Positions 8,942 through 17,908 of a stretch of 64,000 nucleotides of DNA are shown here, piece by piece. Source of the stretch: Bacillota bacterium (lineage in GTDB: Bacteria > Bacillota > Clostridia > Acetivibrionales > DSM-1351); the NCBI GenBank assembly GCA_023400235.1, contig JAEXFI010000024.1, positions 170,236-234,235 of the forward strand, in the 5' to 3' direction. Position numbers and translations under genes: made by a program. Positions within the stretch are counted from its first letter, which is position 1; every line of letters begins with the position of its first letter. The notes under the pieces were generated by a model that saw nothing but the letters and a program-made list of their open reading frames with translations, was not told the origin of the DNA and searched no databases.

Positions 8942-10660
8942 ATGAGAGCGGAACCGATTTACCAGACAAGGAAAATCAATGATCTCAAAGATATGATGGT
9001 TCAGAGTGCAAGCCTGTTTGGATCAAGAGACGCATTTTTAATCAAAGGCAAAAATGGAGAATATTACGGAAAAACCTATGCCCAATTGAAAGAGGAGCTT
9101 GATGCCTTTGGCACTGCCCTAATTGACATGGGTCTGAAGGATAAGAAAATTGCCATCCTGTCTCAAAACAGAGCTGAGTGGTGTACAACCTACCTGACCG
9201 TTACAGGGGGAGTTGGAGTGGTAGTTCCTCTGGACAGAGAATTACCTTTTAATGAAATTGAGAACCTCATTTCCAGAGCCGGAGCAAGCGCCATTGTTTT
9301 TTCCTCCAAGTATGCCGAGGATATGGCTAAGCTGGCTGGAAATTCCAACATAGATTTTTTTATAAACATGGATTTGGAGGAGGATGAAGGCCCAAACCTC
9401 CTTTCCCTTTCAGGCCTCATTGACAAAGGAAGGGAACTGGTTGCAGCCGGCGACAGGCGTTACCTGGATGCCGTAATTGATCCGGACAGCATGGCAGCCT
9501 TGATATTCACCTCCGGAACTACAGATTTGGCAAAGGGAGTAATGCTTTCCAGCAAAAACATAGTTTCAGATGTAAGATCGGTCTGCTCAATGCTCTATCT
9601 TGATGAAACCGACAGTTCCATTTCAATTTTGCCGCTGCACCACACCTATGAATGTACGGCAAATTTCCTTGTAATGATGTATAATGGCTGCTGTTTCTCC
9701 TTCAATGAGGGCTTGAAATATATTGTACAAAATATGCAGGAGACCAGGCCCACAATATTAATGCTGGTGCCGCTTATTCTGGAAAATATGCATAAGAAAA
9801 TAATAAAGCAGGCCTCAAAGAGCCTCTTAAGCAAGCTGAAACTAAACCTTGCCATTGAAATCAGCAATTTTCTATACTATTTTCTGAAAATCGACATACG
9901 CAGGAAGATTTTCAAACAGATTCATAATATTTTCGGTGGCAGGGTAAGACTGGTTATTTCGGGAGCAGCCGCAATTAATCCTGACGTTTCAAATGATTTG
10001 TGCGCCATGGGCATCAGAATTGTACAGGGTTATGGCCTTACCGAATGTGCTCCCATCGTATCGGTAAACAATGACCGCGGCTTCAGGCACGATTCTGCCG
10101 GCAAGGCTTTGGCAGGTGTTGAGATAACTGTTGAAAACGTGGGTGAAGATGGCATAGGAGAATTTGTAATTTCCGGAGACAATGTGATGCTGGGCTACTT
10201 CGAAAATCCCTCTGCTACAGCCAGGGTGCTTAAGAATGACCGTTTATATACCGGAGATTTGGGTTACATTGATGAGGAAGGTTATATCTTCATAACCGGA
10301 AGAAAGAAAAATGTCATAGTTACCAAAAACGGTAAGAACATCTTTCCCGAAGAGGTTGAAGCCTACCTGGCCAAGTGTCCCTATGTAAAGGAAAGCCTTG
10401 TCTGGGGCCGCTACCAGGAGGAATCCGGAGAAACGGAAGTAAATGCACAAATAGTTGTGGATGTTGATGAAATAAAAGAAAGGCTTCATCTGAATATTAT
10501 TTCCAATGAGGAGATTTACAAGCTCATTCATTCGGAGATAAGGGAAATCAACAAGCAAATGCCGCTGTACAAGCGCATAAAGAATTTCACCCTTCGCGAA
10601 GAGGAATTTGCAAAAACTACTACCAAAAAAATCAAGAGATATGTAGAAAACATCGGGTAG
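8942..10660 (+). CDS. AMP-forming acyl-CoA synthetase / AMP-dependent ligase
   Basis: A 572-aa ANL-superfamily enzyme that activates a carboxylic acid with ATP and transfers it to CoA. The P-loop motif IFTSGTTDLAKGVMLS lies near 187-202, the adenine-binding GYGLTECAPIVSVN near 360, the hinge YTGDLGYIDEEGYIFITGRK near 435-455, and the catalytic lysine in the C-terminal TTKKIKR. The insert with amphipathic helices after residue 280 resembles long-chain (FadD/FAA-like) enzymes, so a fatty acid is the likely substrate. GAGGGGTG precedes the ATG. It stands alone between a signal-less spacer and a strong terminator. Confidence 0.9.
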   Translation: MRAEPIYQTRKINDLKDMMVQSASLFGSRDAFLIKGKNGEYYGKTYAQLKEELDAFGTALIDMGLKDKKIAILSQNRAEWCTTYLTVTGGVGVVVPLDRELPFNEIENLISRAGASAIVFSSKYAEDMAKLAGNSNIDFFINMDLEEDEGPNLLSLSGLIDKGRELVAAGDRRYLDAVIDPDSMAALIFTSGTTDLAKGVMLSSKNIVSDVRSVCSMLYLDETDSSISILPLHHTYECTANFLVMMYNGCCFSFNEGLKYIVQNMQETRPTILMLVPLILENMHKKIIKQASKSLLSKLKLNLAIEISNFLYYFLKIDIRRKIFKQIHNIFGGRVRLVISGAAAINPDVSNDLCAMGIRIVQGYGLTECAPIVSVNNDRGFRHDSAGKALAGVEITVENVGEDGIGEFVISGDNVMLGYFENPSATARVLKNDRLYTGDLGYIDEEGYIFITGRKKNVIVTKNGKNIFPEEVEAYLAKCPYVKESLVWGRYQEESGETEVNAQIVVDVDEIKERLHLNIISNEEIYKLIHSEIREINKQMPLYKRIKNFTLREEEFAKTTTKKIKRYVENIG

Positions 10661-10730
10661 GCGGCTGGTTAATCCTATTCATACAAATACCTTCCCTATA
10701 TGGTTACTATATGTGAAAATCAAGAGTTTA

Positions 10731-10776
10731 AAAATGCCTGGCTATTGGAGTGTTTTTACCAATAGCCAGGCATTTT
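10731..10776. terminator. strong bidirectional terminator
   Basis: A perfect 18-bp stem (10731-10748 with 10759-10776) and 10-base loop, with A-tract and T-tract on both sides. It sits between the convergent acyl-CoA synthetase and ABC-F genes and can stop transcription from both sides. Confidence 0.93.
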
Positions 10777-10861
10777 ATATTTTATGGAATATGCCAGAGA
10801 GGAAGCAATGCGGTGGTTTATACTGCATTCAGCCTTCTGCTGTCATGCTATACCGGCTTTT

Positions 10862-12478
10862 TTATGACCACATTTCCTTTCTCAAGGCCTGAATATCTTC
10901 ATTTTCAAGGTATTCATCATAGGTCATCTGCCTGTCAATAATTCCTTTTGGAGTAATCTCAATAATCCTGTTTGCTACTGTTTGAACAAACTCATGGTCA
11001 TGTGAGGAAAACAGTATGGTACCCTTATAGTTGATAAGACCATTGTTTAGTGCGGTAATTGATTCCAGATCAAGATGGTTTGTAGGCTCGTCCAGTATGA
11101 GTACATTTGCGCCTGAGAGCATCATCTTTGACAGCATGCATCGAACCTTCTCTCCTCCGGAAAGCACCGAGGCCTTTTTCAGGGCTTCTTCGCCTGAGAA
11201 CAGCATTCTTCCCAGCCAACCTCTCAGGAAGGTCTCTGTCTGATCCTTTGAGAACTGCCTCAACCAGTCTACAAGACTCAGGTCGACTCCATCAAAGAAT
11301 TCCGAGTTGTCCCTGGGGAAATACGATTGGGAGGTGGTTATTCCCCACTTAAAATCTCCGCTGTCCGGTTCCATTTCACCCATGAGGATTTTGAACAATA
11401 CGGTTTTTGCGTTGCCGTTAGTTCCTACGAAGGCTATTTTGTCACCTTTGTTTACTATTATACTTGCATCCTTTAAAAGCTGCTCTCCTTCAATTTCCTT
11501 GGAGATGCCACTAACCATGAGCAAGTCATTGCCGGCTTCCCTGTCAGGCTTGAAGTCCACAAAAGGATATTTTCTTGACGAAGGCCTGATATCCTCAAGT
11601 GTCAATTTGTCCAGCAGCTTTTTACGGGAGGTTGCCTGCTTTGATTTAGATGCATTGGCACTGAACCGCTGTATAAACTCCTGCAGTTCCTTCATCCTGG
11701 CCTCGGTCTTTTTATTGGCATCCTTCATCTGCTGAAGTGCCAGCTGGCTGGACTGGTACCAAAAATCATAGTTGCCGAAGTACAGCTGTATTTTGCCAAA
11801 GTCTATGTCTGCTATCTGAGTACACACCTGGTTAAGGAAGTGTCTGTCATGGGATACTACTATTACAATATTCTCAAAGTTGGCAAGAAAATTTTCAAGC
11901 CAGGTGATGGAAGCCACGTCAAGATGGTTGGTAGGTTCGTCCATGAGGAGAATGTCAGGGTTTCCGAATAAGGCCTGTGCCAGAAGAACTCTTACCTTTT
12001 CATTTCCATCCAGGTCTTTCATCAGCTTGTAGTGATACTCCTCCCCAATGCTCAAACCGTTGAGAAGTATGGCGGCATCGGATTCTGCCTCCCAGCCGTT
12101 CAATTCAGCAAATTCCGCTTCCAGCTCTGACAGCAGTATGCCTTCGGCCTCGGTGAATTCGGATTTTGCATAGAGCTTTTCCTTTTCTTCCATGATTTCA
12201 ATAAGTCTTTTATGACCCATCATTACTGTTTTCAGAACCTCGTATTCATCATACTCATAATGATTCTGCTTTAAAACTGCAAGTCTCTCTCCTGGTGTAA
12301 TTGTAACATCACCCTTGCTTGGTTCTATTTCACCTGAAAGAATTTTTAAGAAGGTTGATTTTCCTGAGCCGTTTGCTCCTATGAGACCGTAGCAATTGCC
12401 CTTTGTAAATTTGATATTTACATTTTCAAATAAAGCCCGTCCCCCATATCGCAGGGAAACACCGTTTGCACTGATCAT
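10862..12478 (-). CDS. ABC-F family ATPase (YkpA/YbiT type)
   Basis: A soluble 538-aa protein with two ABC domains and no membrane segment, as in ribosome-binding ABC-F translation factors. Domain 1 has Walker A GANGSGKST (about 34-42) and LLMDEPTNHLD. The linker (about 240-310) is rich in charged residues. Domain 2 has VLSGGEKVRCML and LILDEPTNHLD. The second Walker A reads GTNGNAKT, with Ala where Gly is usual. This subgroup is linked to translation regulation rather than known antibiotic protection, but resistance cannot be excluded; it neighbours a MATE exporter. GGAGAT precedes the ATG, inside repeat copy A. Confidence 0.9.
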   Translation of the reverse strand: MISANGVSLRYGGRALFENVNIKFTKGNCYGLIGANGSGKSTFLKILSGEIEPSKGDVTITPGERLAVLKQNHYEYDEYEVLKTVMMGHKRLIEIMEEKEKLYAKSEFTEAEGILLSELEAEFAELNGWEAESDAAILLNGLSIGEEYHYKLMKDLDGNEKVRVLLAQALFGNPDILLMDEPTNHLDVASITWLENFLANFENIVIVVSHDRHFLNQVCTQIADIDFGKIQLYFGNYDFWYQSSQLALQQMKDANKKTEARMKELQEFIQRFSANASKSKQATSRKKLLDKLTLEDIRPSSRKYPFVDFKPDREAGNDLLMVSGISKEIEGEQLLKDASIIVNKGDKIAFVGTNGNAKTVLFKILMGEMEPDSGDFKWGITTSQSYFPRDNSEFFDGVDLSLVDWLRQFSKDQTETFLRGWLGRMLFSGEEALKKASVLSGGEKVRCMLSKMMLSGANVLILDEPTNHLDLESITALNNGLINYKGTILFSSHDHEFVQTVANRIIEITPKGIIDRQMTYDEYLENEDIQALRKEMWS

Positions 12479-12482
12479 TTTA

Positions 12483-12597
12483 TCTCCATTTCCGACAAGG
12501 GGTGAAATGAATCCCCCCTTGTCACAAATGGGATAAAATCCATTCTCATTGCCCGTGCCATTGATTTTTTATTTATATGTTAATAAAACATAATTTT
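12483..12597. repeat. 115-bp direct repeat, copy A
   Basis: Almost identical to 12689-12803: two substitutions plus two compensating one-base indels. It contains the hairpin GACAAGGGG/CCCCTTGTC and the segment ending TTAATAAAACATAATTTT. Copy A includes the ribosome-binding site of the ABC-F gene. Confidence 0.95.
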
Positions 12598-12661
12598 ATC
12601 TTTACAACTGCTTGCTCATTATCTTCTTCTCTTTGATTTAAAAAATCGGCACCTGGGCAGT

Positions 12662-12685
12662 CTGAAAGCTTATCTTAGCTTTCAG
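12662..12685. repeat. hairpin between the two direct repeats
   Basis: CTGAAAGCT and AGCTTTCAG form a perfect 9-bp stem around TATCTT in the 91-bp segment separating repeat copies A and B. Confidence 0.6.
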
Positions 12686-12688
12686 AAG

Positions 12689-12803
12689 TCTCCATTTGTG
12701 ACAAGGGGTGAAATGAATCCCCCCCTTGTCACAAATGGGATAAAATCCATTTCATTGCCCGTGCCATTGATTTTTTATTTATATGTTAATAAAACATAAT
12801 TTT
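12689..12803. repeat. 115-bp direct repeat, copy B
   Basis: Second copy of 12483-12597. Its end abuts the MATE stop codon (12805-12807). Here the hairpin is longer and perfect: CATTTGTGACAAGGGG pairs with CCCCTTGTCACAAATG. It could serve as a terminator or mRNA-stabilising hairpin downstream of the MATE gene. Confidence 0.95.
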
Positions 12804-12804
12804 C

Positions 12805-14163
12805 TTATATTGATATATTTGCCCATTTCCCCTTTTTGAACCTTATAAGATACATCACCGATCTTAAGAAAATGTCCAGTGTCAGGGCAATCCATGCGGC
12901 AGTAATGCCCATATGCAGCTCCAGTCCCAGCAGGAAGGTCAGAAACACTCTGAAGCACCAAATGCCCACAAAGCTTGTAAGCATTACATAAATAATATCC
13001 CCCGCTCCCCTGAGCGCATTTGAAACCACTGTCACAATTGACACAAAAGGCTGGGAAAAGCTGAATATCCGTATAGCTCCTGTGCCTATACCTATTATGG
13101 CGGGATCACGGGTATATATCCTAATCAGACTTCCAGCAAAAATAAACAGGAGGCTGGAGAGCACCACTGTAATTACCAGACAAATTTTCACTGTCTTCCA
13201 TCCGGCTTTTTTTGCCAGGTCTATCCTTTTTGCCCCCAGACTCTGCCCCACTATGGTTGTTGCAGAAAGTCCAAAGCCAAAAATGGGAACAAAGCACATG
13301 GAATTAATAGACATAACTATCTGATACACAGCTGAAGCCTCGGTACCCATTCTCGATATGACTACCTGCAGCAGGAGAAACCCTCCCTGCATAATAAGCT
13401 GTTCCATGGAAGCAGGAATTCCAACGTGAAGGATTCTCCTTAGCAATACAAAGTCAAACTCAAGTTTTCCTTTCAAGCTGAAGGCTAACAACACAGGTCT
13501 GCTCAGAACCACAAGCAAACTTAGCACGCCACCCACTCCCCGGGAAATACAAACTGCTATTGCCGCACCGGTTATACCTCTTTTCTCAACAGTGAAACCA
13601 CCAATGCTAACCCCATATATTAAAACATAACTCAGGACAATGTTCAATATATTTACCACATTTGCAATCAGCATGGGCGTTTTTGTATCTCCGGAGCCTC
13701 TCAGGGAACCGCTGATGATTATGTTTATAAACATTAAGGGAAGGGTAATCAGGGTAATTTTAAAATAGTGGGCAGCCATGTCCACAACAGCTTTTTCAGC
13801 TCCGCTGAAAAATGCTGAAATAACCGGTCGTGCAAAAAGGATAAGTATAATTGAAAGTATCACCGAGGCGGCAAAACCTATCAGTACACATTCCTTTATG
13901 GCCATTTTTGCACTTTTGGTATCGCCTTCGCCAATAAGCCTTGCAATTATAACAGTACACCCGGTGGACAGGGCAACAAAAAATACCTGTATAAATCCGA
14001 ACAGTGAATTTATAAAGCCCACGGCAGTGACAGCTTCATTGCTGAGATGTCCTACGAAAGCCAGTGAAACAACACCTACAATCATAATTAGTAGCTGTTC
14101 CACCACAGCCGGAACAGCTACCTTAAATATGCTTCCTGTTATATTATTTTCATCAACAACCAT
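12805..14163 (-). CDS. MATE family efflux transporter
   Basis: A 452-aa membrane protein of about twelve hydrophobic helices arranged as two similar halves, the normal MATE size. Family signatures include VGVVSLAFVGHLSNEAVTAV in helix 1-2, SGSLRGSGDTKTPM near 155, and QSLGAKR plus NALRGAGD in the second half. MATE proteins export cationic drugs or metabolites, driven by Na+ or H+. It starts two bases after the rsfS stop on the same strand, so it may be co-transcribed with rsfS. The substrate is not deducible. Confidence 0.9.
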   Translation of the reverse strand: MVVDENNITGSIFKVAVPAVVEQLLIMIVGVVSLAFVGHLSNEAVTAVGFINSLFGFIQVFFVALSTGCTVIIARLIGEGDTKSAKMAIKECVLIGFAASVILSIILILFARPVISAFFSGAEKAVVDMAAHYFKITLITLPLMFINIIISGSLRGSGDTKTPMLIANVVNILNIVLSYVLIYGVSIGGFTVEKRGITGAAIAVCISRGVGGVLSLLVVLSRPVLLAFSLKGKLEFDFVLLRRILHVGIPASMEQLIMQGGFLLLQVVISRMGTEASAVYQIVMSINSMCFVPIFGFGLSATTIVGQSLGAKRIDLAKKAGWKTVKICLVITVVLSSLLFIFAGSLIRIYTRDPAIIGIGTGAIRIFSFSQPFVSIVTVVSNALRGAGDIIYVMLTSFVGIWCFRVFLTFLLGLELHMGITAAWIALTLDIFLRSVMYLIRFKKGKWANISI

Positions 14164-14165
14164 AA

Positions 14166-14507
14166 CTATCTTATATTAGTCAACACTCCATCTGACCAAA
14201 GCCTTTCTAAATTGTAGAAGCCTCTGTCCTCCTGGTGGAACACGTGAATTACAACGTCCGCATAATCCAGCAATATCCACCGGGCCGTATCGTAGCCTTC
14301 CTTGTGGTAAGCCTTTAGACCTGTCTCCCCCAGCTTGAAGTCCACTTCATCCGCAATGGACTTTATATGAGTGGTCGAAGTCCCGCTGCATATAACAAAA
14401 TAGTCTGCAATCTCGGTTATGTTTTCAATGTTAATTATGCTTATATCCCTGGCCTTCTTCTCTTCCATTAAAGCTACAATCTTCTCCACCAATTTTTTTG
14501 AATCCAA
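14166..14507 (-). CDS. rsfS: ribosomal silencing factor RsfS
   Basis: Binds uL14 and blocks subunit joining under starvation. The 113-aa product is a typical RsfS/Iojap domain: ITEIADYFVICSGTSTTHIKSI, then GYDTARWILLDYADVVIHVF and the terminal FYNLERLW. I prefer a TTG start at 14507 (giving a protein beginning (M)DSKKLVEKI) because GAGGTG lies seven bases before it and homologues start there. An ATG at 14522 has its Shine-Dalgarno-like TTAGG directly abutting it. Order nadD-yqeK-LytR_C-rsfS is the usual Firmicute arrangement. Confidence 0.92.
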   Translation of the reverse strand: MDSKKLVEKIVALMEEKKARDISIINIENITEIADYFVICSGTSTTHIKSIADEVDFKLGETGLKAYHKEGYDTARWILLDYADVVIHVFHQEDRGFYNLERLWSDGVLTNIR

Positions 14508-14635
14508 ATGTTTGCACCTCATCCTAAGCGTTATTTTATTTAATTTTTAAGTATTAACCTGGTATTGTCTCCGACTTCCGCTTTATCCTGCAGAAATTCC
14601 TCGCATTCCATATACGTTTTAGATGTTACAGACCA

Positions 14636-15154
14636 CTAGGGATTAAAATCACTTCCTAATATAATTGTAACGTCATACCTTGAGTCCGGCTGAAGTTCTT
14701 CCTTCTCAACCTGAATTTTTAATACATTTTTTATTACATCTGTTTTTACACCCTTTTTTCTGACTATTATTTTTGATGTACCCTGCTTTTCGGCATCAGT
14801 TCCGGCACTTACTTTATAGCCCTGGGCCTCCAGCATTTCTCTGGTATCCTCTGCAAGTCCGGCTTTATCCGTGCAGTTGATTACCTCTATTATAAGTTTC
14901 TTGTTGTTCACCGTTGTTGTTGATACCGTCGGCGTTTCCTTTGCCGGCCCCTTGCCTGAGGAGTCGCTTTCAACAATTATTTTTTTCGGCGTGGAACTGG
15001 TAGCCGCCTGTGCTTGAGGCTGCTTTTTCACCTCAACAATCTCCTTGTCAAACACGCCAGAATCTCTGACAAAATTTGATCCTACTATAATTGATGAAAA
15101 CAGCAGCAAAAAGGTTCCAACTGCATAAAATGTAAACTTTAAAATTTTATTCAT
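14636..15154 (-). CDS. LytR C-terminal domain protein, membrane-anchored
   Basis: A 172-aa protein with an N-terminal transmembrane helix (residues about 7-25), a low-complexity linker rich in Ala/Thr/Ser, and a C-terminal LytR_C domain (KLIIEVINCTDKAGLAEDT ... YDVTIILGSDF). LytR_C domains often follow LCP-type wall-polymer ligases, but the LCP catalytic domain is absent here. It starts five bases after yqeK ends. The role is probably cell-envelope related; the specific function is unknown. Confidence 0.75.
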   Translation of the reverse strand: MNKILKFTFYAVGTFLLLFSSIIVGSNFVRDSGVFDKEIVEVKKQPQAQAATSSTPKKIIVESDSSGKGPAKETPTVSTTTVNNKKLIIEVINCTDKAGLAEDTREMLEAQGYKVSAGTDAEKQGTSKIIVRKKGVKTDVIKNVLKIQVEKEELQPDSRYDVTIILGSDFNP

Positions 15155-15159
15155 AACAC

Positions 15160-15762
15160 CTATGTTTTACCCCTTACTTCCGAATCTGTGTGTTTGCGGG
15201 AAAGCAGCATCAGTATATTATTCCTGGCCTCTATGGTAGCAGGGTGAATCAAGCCTTTCCTGTTCATAACATACCTGATTGTGCTGTCAAAAGCACTTAT
15301 TAAAGCCCTGTTTATATCTGTGTACGCCAGCCTTCTGGCATCTTCAACCTCACTGTGCCTTCTGCCCGGTTCAATATAATCAGCCAGTAATATAATCTTA
15401 TCCAGCATGCTCATGTCACCGTAACCAGTAGTATGATATTTTATAGCATCTAAAATGTAGACATTTTCAACTCCGTACTTTTCCCTGGCAATCAATGCAC
15501 CCACTGCACCGTGCATAAGAAAAACCTGGTTTTGCTCAAGCCGGCTGAGTGTGATTCCATAATTGCTGCAATACTCAAGGGTCTGCTCATCATTAAGGTT
15601 TTTGCCGCAGTCATGCAGAAGACCCGCAATAGCAGCAGATTCAATATCCTCACCATAATGCTCTGCCAACCTTACTGCTTCCTTCATGGTATTTACCGAA
15701 TGAACATACCGTCCCGGTTTTAGTGCCTGTTTTAACAAAATATCCATCTTATCCAGATTCAT
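15160..15762 (-). CDS. yqeK: HD-domain phosphohydrolase YqeK (symmetrical Ap4A hydrolase)
   Basis: A 200-aa HD-superfamily protein. The metal-binding motif H...HD...D is visible as RYVHSVNTMKEAVRL, AGLLHDCGKNL (about 46-56) and the distal ILLADYIEPGRRH. YqeK proteins hydrolyse diadenosine tetraphosphate to two ADP. The ATG overlaps the nadD stop codon by ATGA, so translation is coupled to nadD, an almost invariant neighbour in Firmicutes. Confidence 0.9.
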   Translation of the reverse strand: MNLDKMDILLKQALKPGRYVHSVNTMKEAVRLAEHYGEDIESAAIAGLLHDCGKNLNDEQTLEYCSNYGITLSRLEQNQVFLMHGAVGALIAREKYGVENVYILDAIKYHTTGYGDMSMLDKIILLADYIEPGRRHSEVEDARRLAYTDINRALISAFDSTIRYVMNRKGLIHPATIEARNNILMLLSRKHTDSEVRGKT

Positions 15763-16391
15763 GGCTGGTCTTCCTTTTTATACAGGTTGTTTTCCACGAT
15801 ATATTCTAAAACCTTATGGTCAACAAGATATTTGACGGACTTACCCGCCTTGACCCTTTCCCTGATATATGTGGAGGAAATATCCAATAAGGGTATTTCC
15901 ATGCAGCTTATATTTGCATTGTAATTTTCTTTAAGCTCTGCAAGACGGCTGTTAAAGTCATCATCCGAAAAGCCTGGCCTCATGACTGCAATAAAGCTCG
16001 TGAGGGCAAATACCTCCCGTGCATTTCTCCAGGTCAAAAGATCCATTACAACATCAGCTCCAATGATATAAAAGAACTCTGTCCCTTTGGGATATATGCT
16101 GTGCAATTCCTTAAGGGTATCTACAGTATAGGTATAGCCGGACCTTTCAATTTCCATGGCTACAGCCTCAAAGCCGGGATTTGAGCTTACGGCGCACTGA
16201 ACCATCTTCAGCCTGTGCCCGGGCTCTGTCACATTCTTCAAGTCCTTATGGGGAGGCATGCCGGAGGGTATGAACAATACCCTGTCAAGACCGTATTCAC
16301 TTTTTACAAGTTCTGCAACTGCCAGGTGAGCAGTATGAACCGGGTCAAAGGTCCCTCCGCAAATTCCTATTTTCAAGCCTGTAGCTCCCAT
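15759..16391 (-). CDS. nadD: nicotinate-nucleotide adenylyltransferase NadD
   Basis: Makes deamido-NAD from nicotinate mononucleotide and ATP, the shared late step of NAD synthesis. The 210-aa protein shows the nucleotidyltransferase motif GICGGTFDPVHTAHLAVAE, FIPSGMPPHKD, and the C-terminal ISSTYIRERVK motif. AAAGGAAC precedes ATG 16391; a TTG six codons later (directly before KIGICGG) is also possible. A second NAD route (pnuC-nadR) lies at 54-56 kb, so the cell both makes and salvages the cofactor. Confidence 0.93.
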   Translation of the reverse strand: MGATGLKIGICGGTFDPVHTAHLAVAELVKSEYGLDRVLFIPSGMPPHKDLKNVTEPGHRLKMVQCAVSSNPGFEAVAMEIERSGYTYTVDTLKELHSIYPKGTEFFYIIGADVVMDLLTWRNAREVFALTSFIAVMRPGFSDDDFNSRLAELKENYNANISCMEIPLLDISSTYIRERVKAGKSVKYLVDHKVLEYIVENNLYKKEDQP

Positions 16392-16542
16392 TGGTATGTT
16401 CCTTTACTGTAATTGTGGCTATTGGTTTAAATCCTGCTATATAACATATCTGTTATTATAGCATAAAAATATTAACTATCTATTAAAAATTATAAAAACC
16501 CGCCTTGTAAAATACTTGAAATATATTACTTCCGAGGTTGTG

Positions 16543-16573
16543 AAAACCCCAAATCCCTTATGGAGATTTGGGG
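16543..16573 (-). terminator. terminator at the end of the pur operon
   Basis: On the minus strand CCCCAAATC and GATTTGGGG form a perfect 9-bp stem followed by TTTT, 55 bases after the purD stop. The rest of the 16392-16627 spacer is AT-rich and otherwise empty. Confidence 0.75.
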
Positions 16574-16627
16574 CATTAGCCTCTATTTAAAACACATATT
16601 CAGATTATGGACAGAAAAGCAGGAGAA

Positions 16628-17887
16628 TTATTTCCTTCCTATATCCTGCCTGTAATGCATGCCCTCAAATTTGATTTTATCAATACCGGCATAGGCCTTG
16701 GCAATGGCCTTGTCCATGTTCTCCTCTACGGCAGTGACGCCCAAAACTCTTCCTCCCGAGGTATAAAACCTGCCGTCGGTACAAGTCGTTCCCGCATGGA
16801 AGATAATTGTGTTCTCCTGGGACTCTGCCGCCTCCAGACCGCTTATTTCAAGGCCGGTAGCATATTTGCCCGGATATCCTCCAGAGGCTGCTATGACACA
16901 AACTGCGGCATTGTCACTCCACTCTATTTTTATGTCGGAAAGTCTTTCATCAATAATCGCATCAAATATCTCAAGTAGATCGGTCTTAAGCCTTGGCAGT
17001 ACAACCTGGGTTTCTGGATCTCCAAAGCGGGCATTGTATTCTATGACCTTGGGCCCATCCCCGGTTATCATAAGCCCGAAGTATAAAATCCCCTTGAACT
17101 TGCGGCCCTCCTTGTTCATGGCCTCTACGGTAGGCAGAAAGATTTCCGTCATGCACTGCGCTGCCAGCTTTTGGTCATATATTAGGCTGGGGGAGAATGT
17201 ACCCATACCTCCCGTATTGGGACCCTGATCCTTATCAAATACTCTCTTGTGGTCCTGGGAGGATACCATGGGAACCACCGTTTTTCCGTCAGTAAAGGCC
17301 AGTATTGACACTTCCGGCCCCTGTATGTATTCTTCTATTACAACCTTGCTTCCCGCCTCACCAAAGGCCTTGGCATCCATTATATTTCTTACGGCGGCTT
17401 TTGCCTCATCAATAGACTGTGCAATAATAACGCCCTTGCCCAGTGCCAGACCGTCCGCCTTCACCACCACAGGCGCGCTGCAGGTGTCCAGATAGCTGAT
17501 CGCCCCTTCACTGCTGTGGAATACCTCATATCCCGCAGTAGGTATGCCGTATTTCTTCATAAGGTCCTTTGAAAAGGACTTGCTGCCTTCAATGATTGCC
17601 GCAGCCTTAACGGGCCCGAAGGCTCTGATGCCAGCCGCCTGTAGTGCGTCCACCATACCGGCCACCAGTGGGTCGTCCGGCGCTACCATTACAAAATCTA
17701 TGCTATTCTCCTTGGAGAAATTTACTATTCCTTCAATATCAGTGGCCTTTATGGGAACACACACAGCTAATGACGAGATGCCGCCGTTTCCCGGAGCACA
17801 GTACAATTCACTTATCTTCTTGTTCTGCGAAAGCTTCCATATTATTGTGTGCTCTCGTCCTCCGCCGCCAACTACCAAAACCTTCAT
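16628..17887 (-). CDS. purD: phosphoribosylamine-glycine ligase (GARS)
   Basis: Second step of purine synthesis: joins glycine to phosphoribosylamine with ATP. The 419-aa product has the full PurD fold: the N-terminal VVGGGGREHTIIWKLSQ, an ATP-grasp centre (VVVKADGLALGKGV; EEYIQGPEVSILAF), the QDHKRVFDKDQGPNTGGMG block, and EYNARFGDPETQ. It is the last gene of the purE-F-M-N-D run and follows purN by about 20 bases. Confidence 0.96.
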   Translation of the reverse strand: MKVLVVGGGGREHTIIWKLSQNKKISELYCAPGNGGISSLAVCVPIKATDIEGIVNFSKENSIDFVMVAPDDPLVAGMVDALQAAGIRAFGPVKAAAIIEGSKSFSKDLMKKYGIPTAGYEVFHSSEGAISYLDTCSAPVVVKADGLALGKGVIIAQSIDEAKAAVRNIMDAKAFGEAGSKVVIEEYIQGPEVSILAFTDGKTVVPMVSSQDHKRVFDKDQGPNTGGMGTFSPSLIYDQKLAAQCMTEIFLPTVEAMNKEGRKFKGILYFGLMITGDGPKVIEYNARFGDPETQVVLPRLKTDLLEIFDAIIDERLSDIKIEWSDNAAVCVIAASGGYPGKYATGLEISGLEAAESQENTIIFHAGTTCTDGRFYTSGGRVLGVTAVEENMDKAIAKAYAGIDKIKFEGMHYRQDIGRK

Positions 17888-17908
17888 ATAGATACCTCCA
17901 TTTACTGA

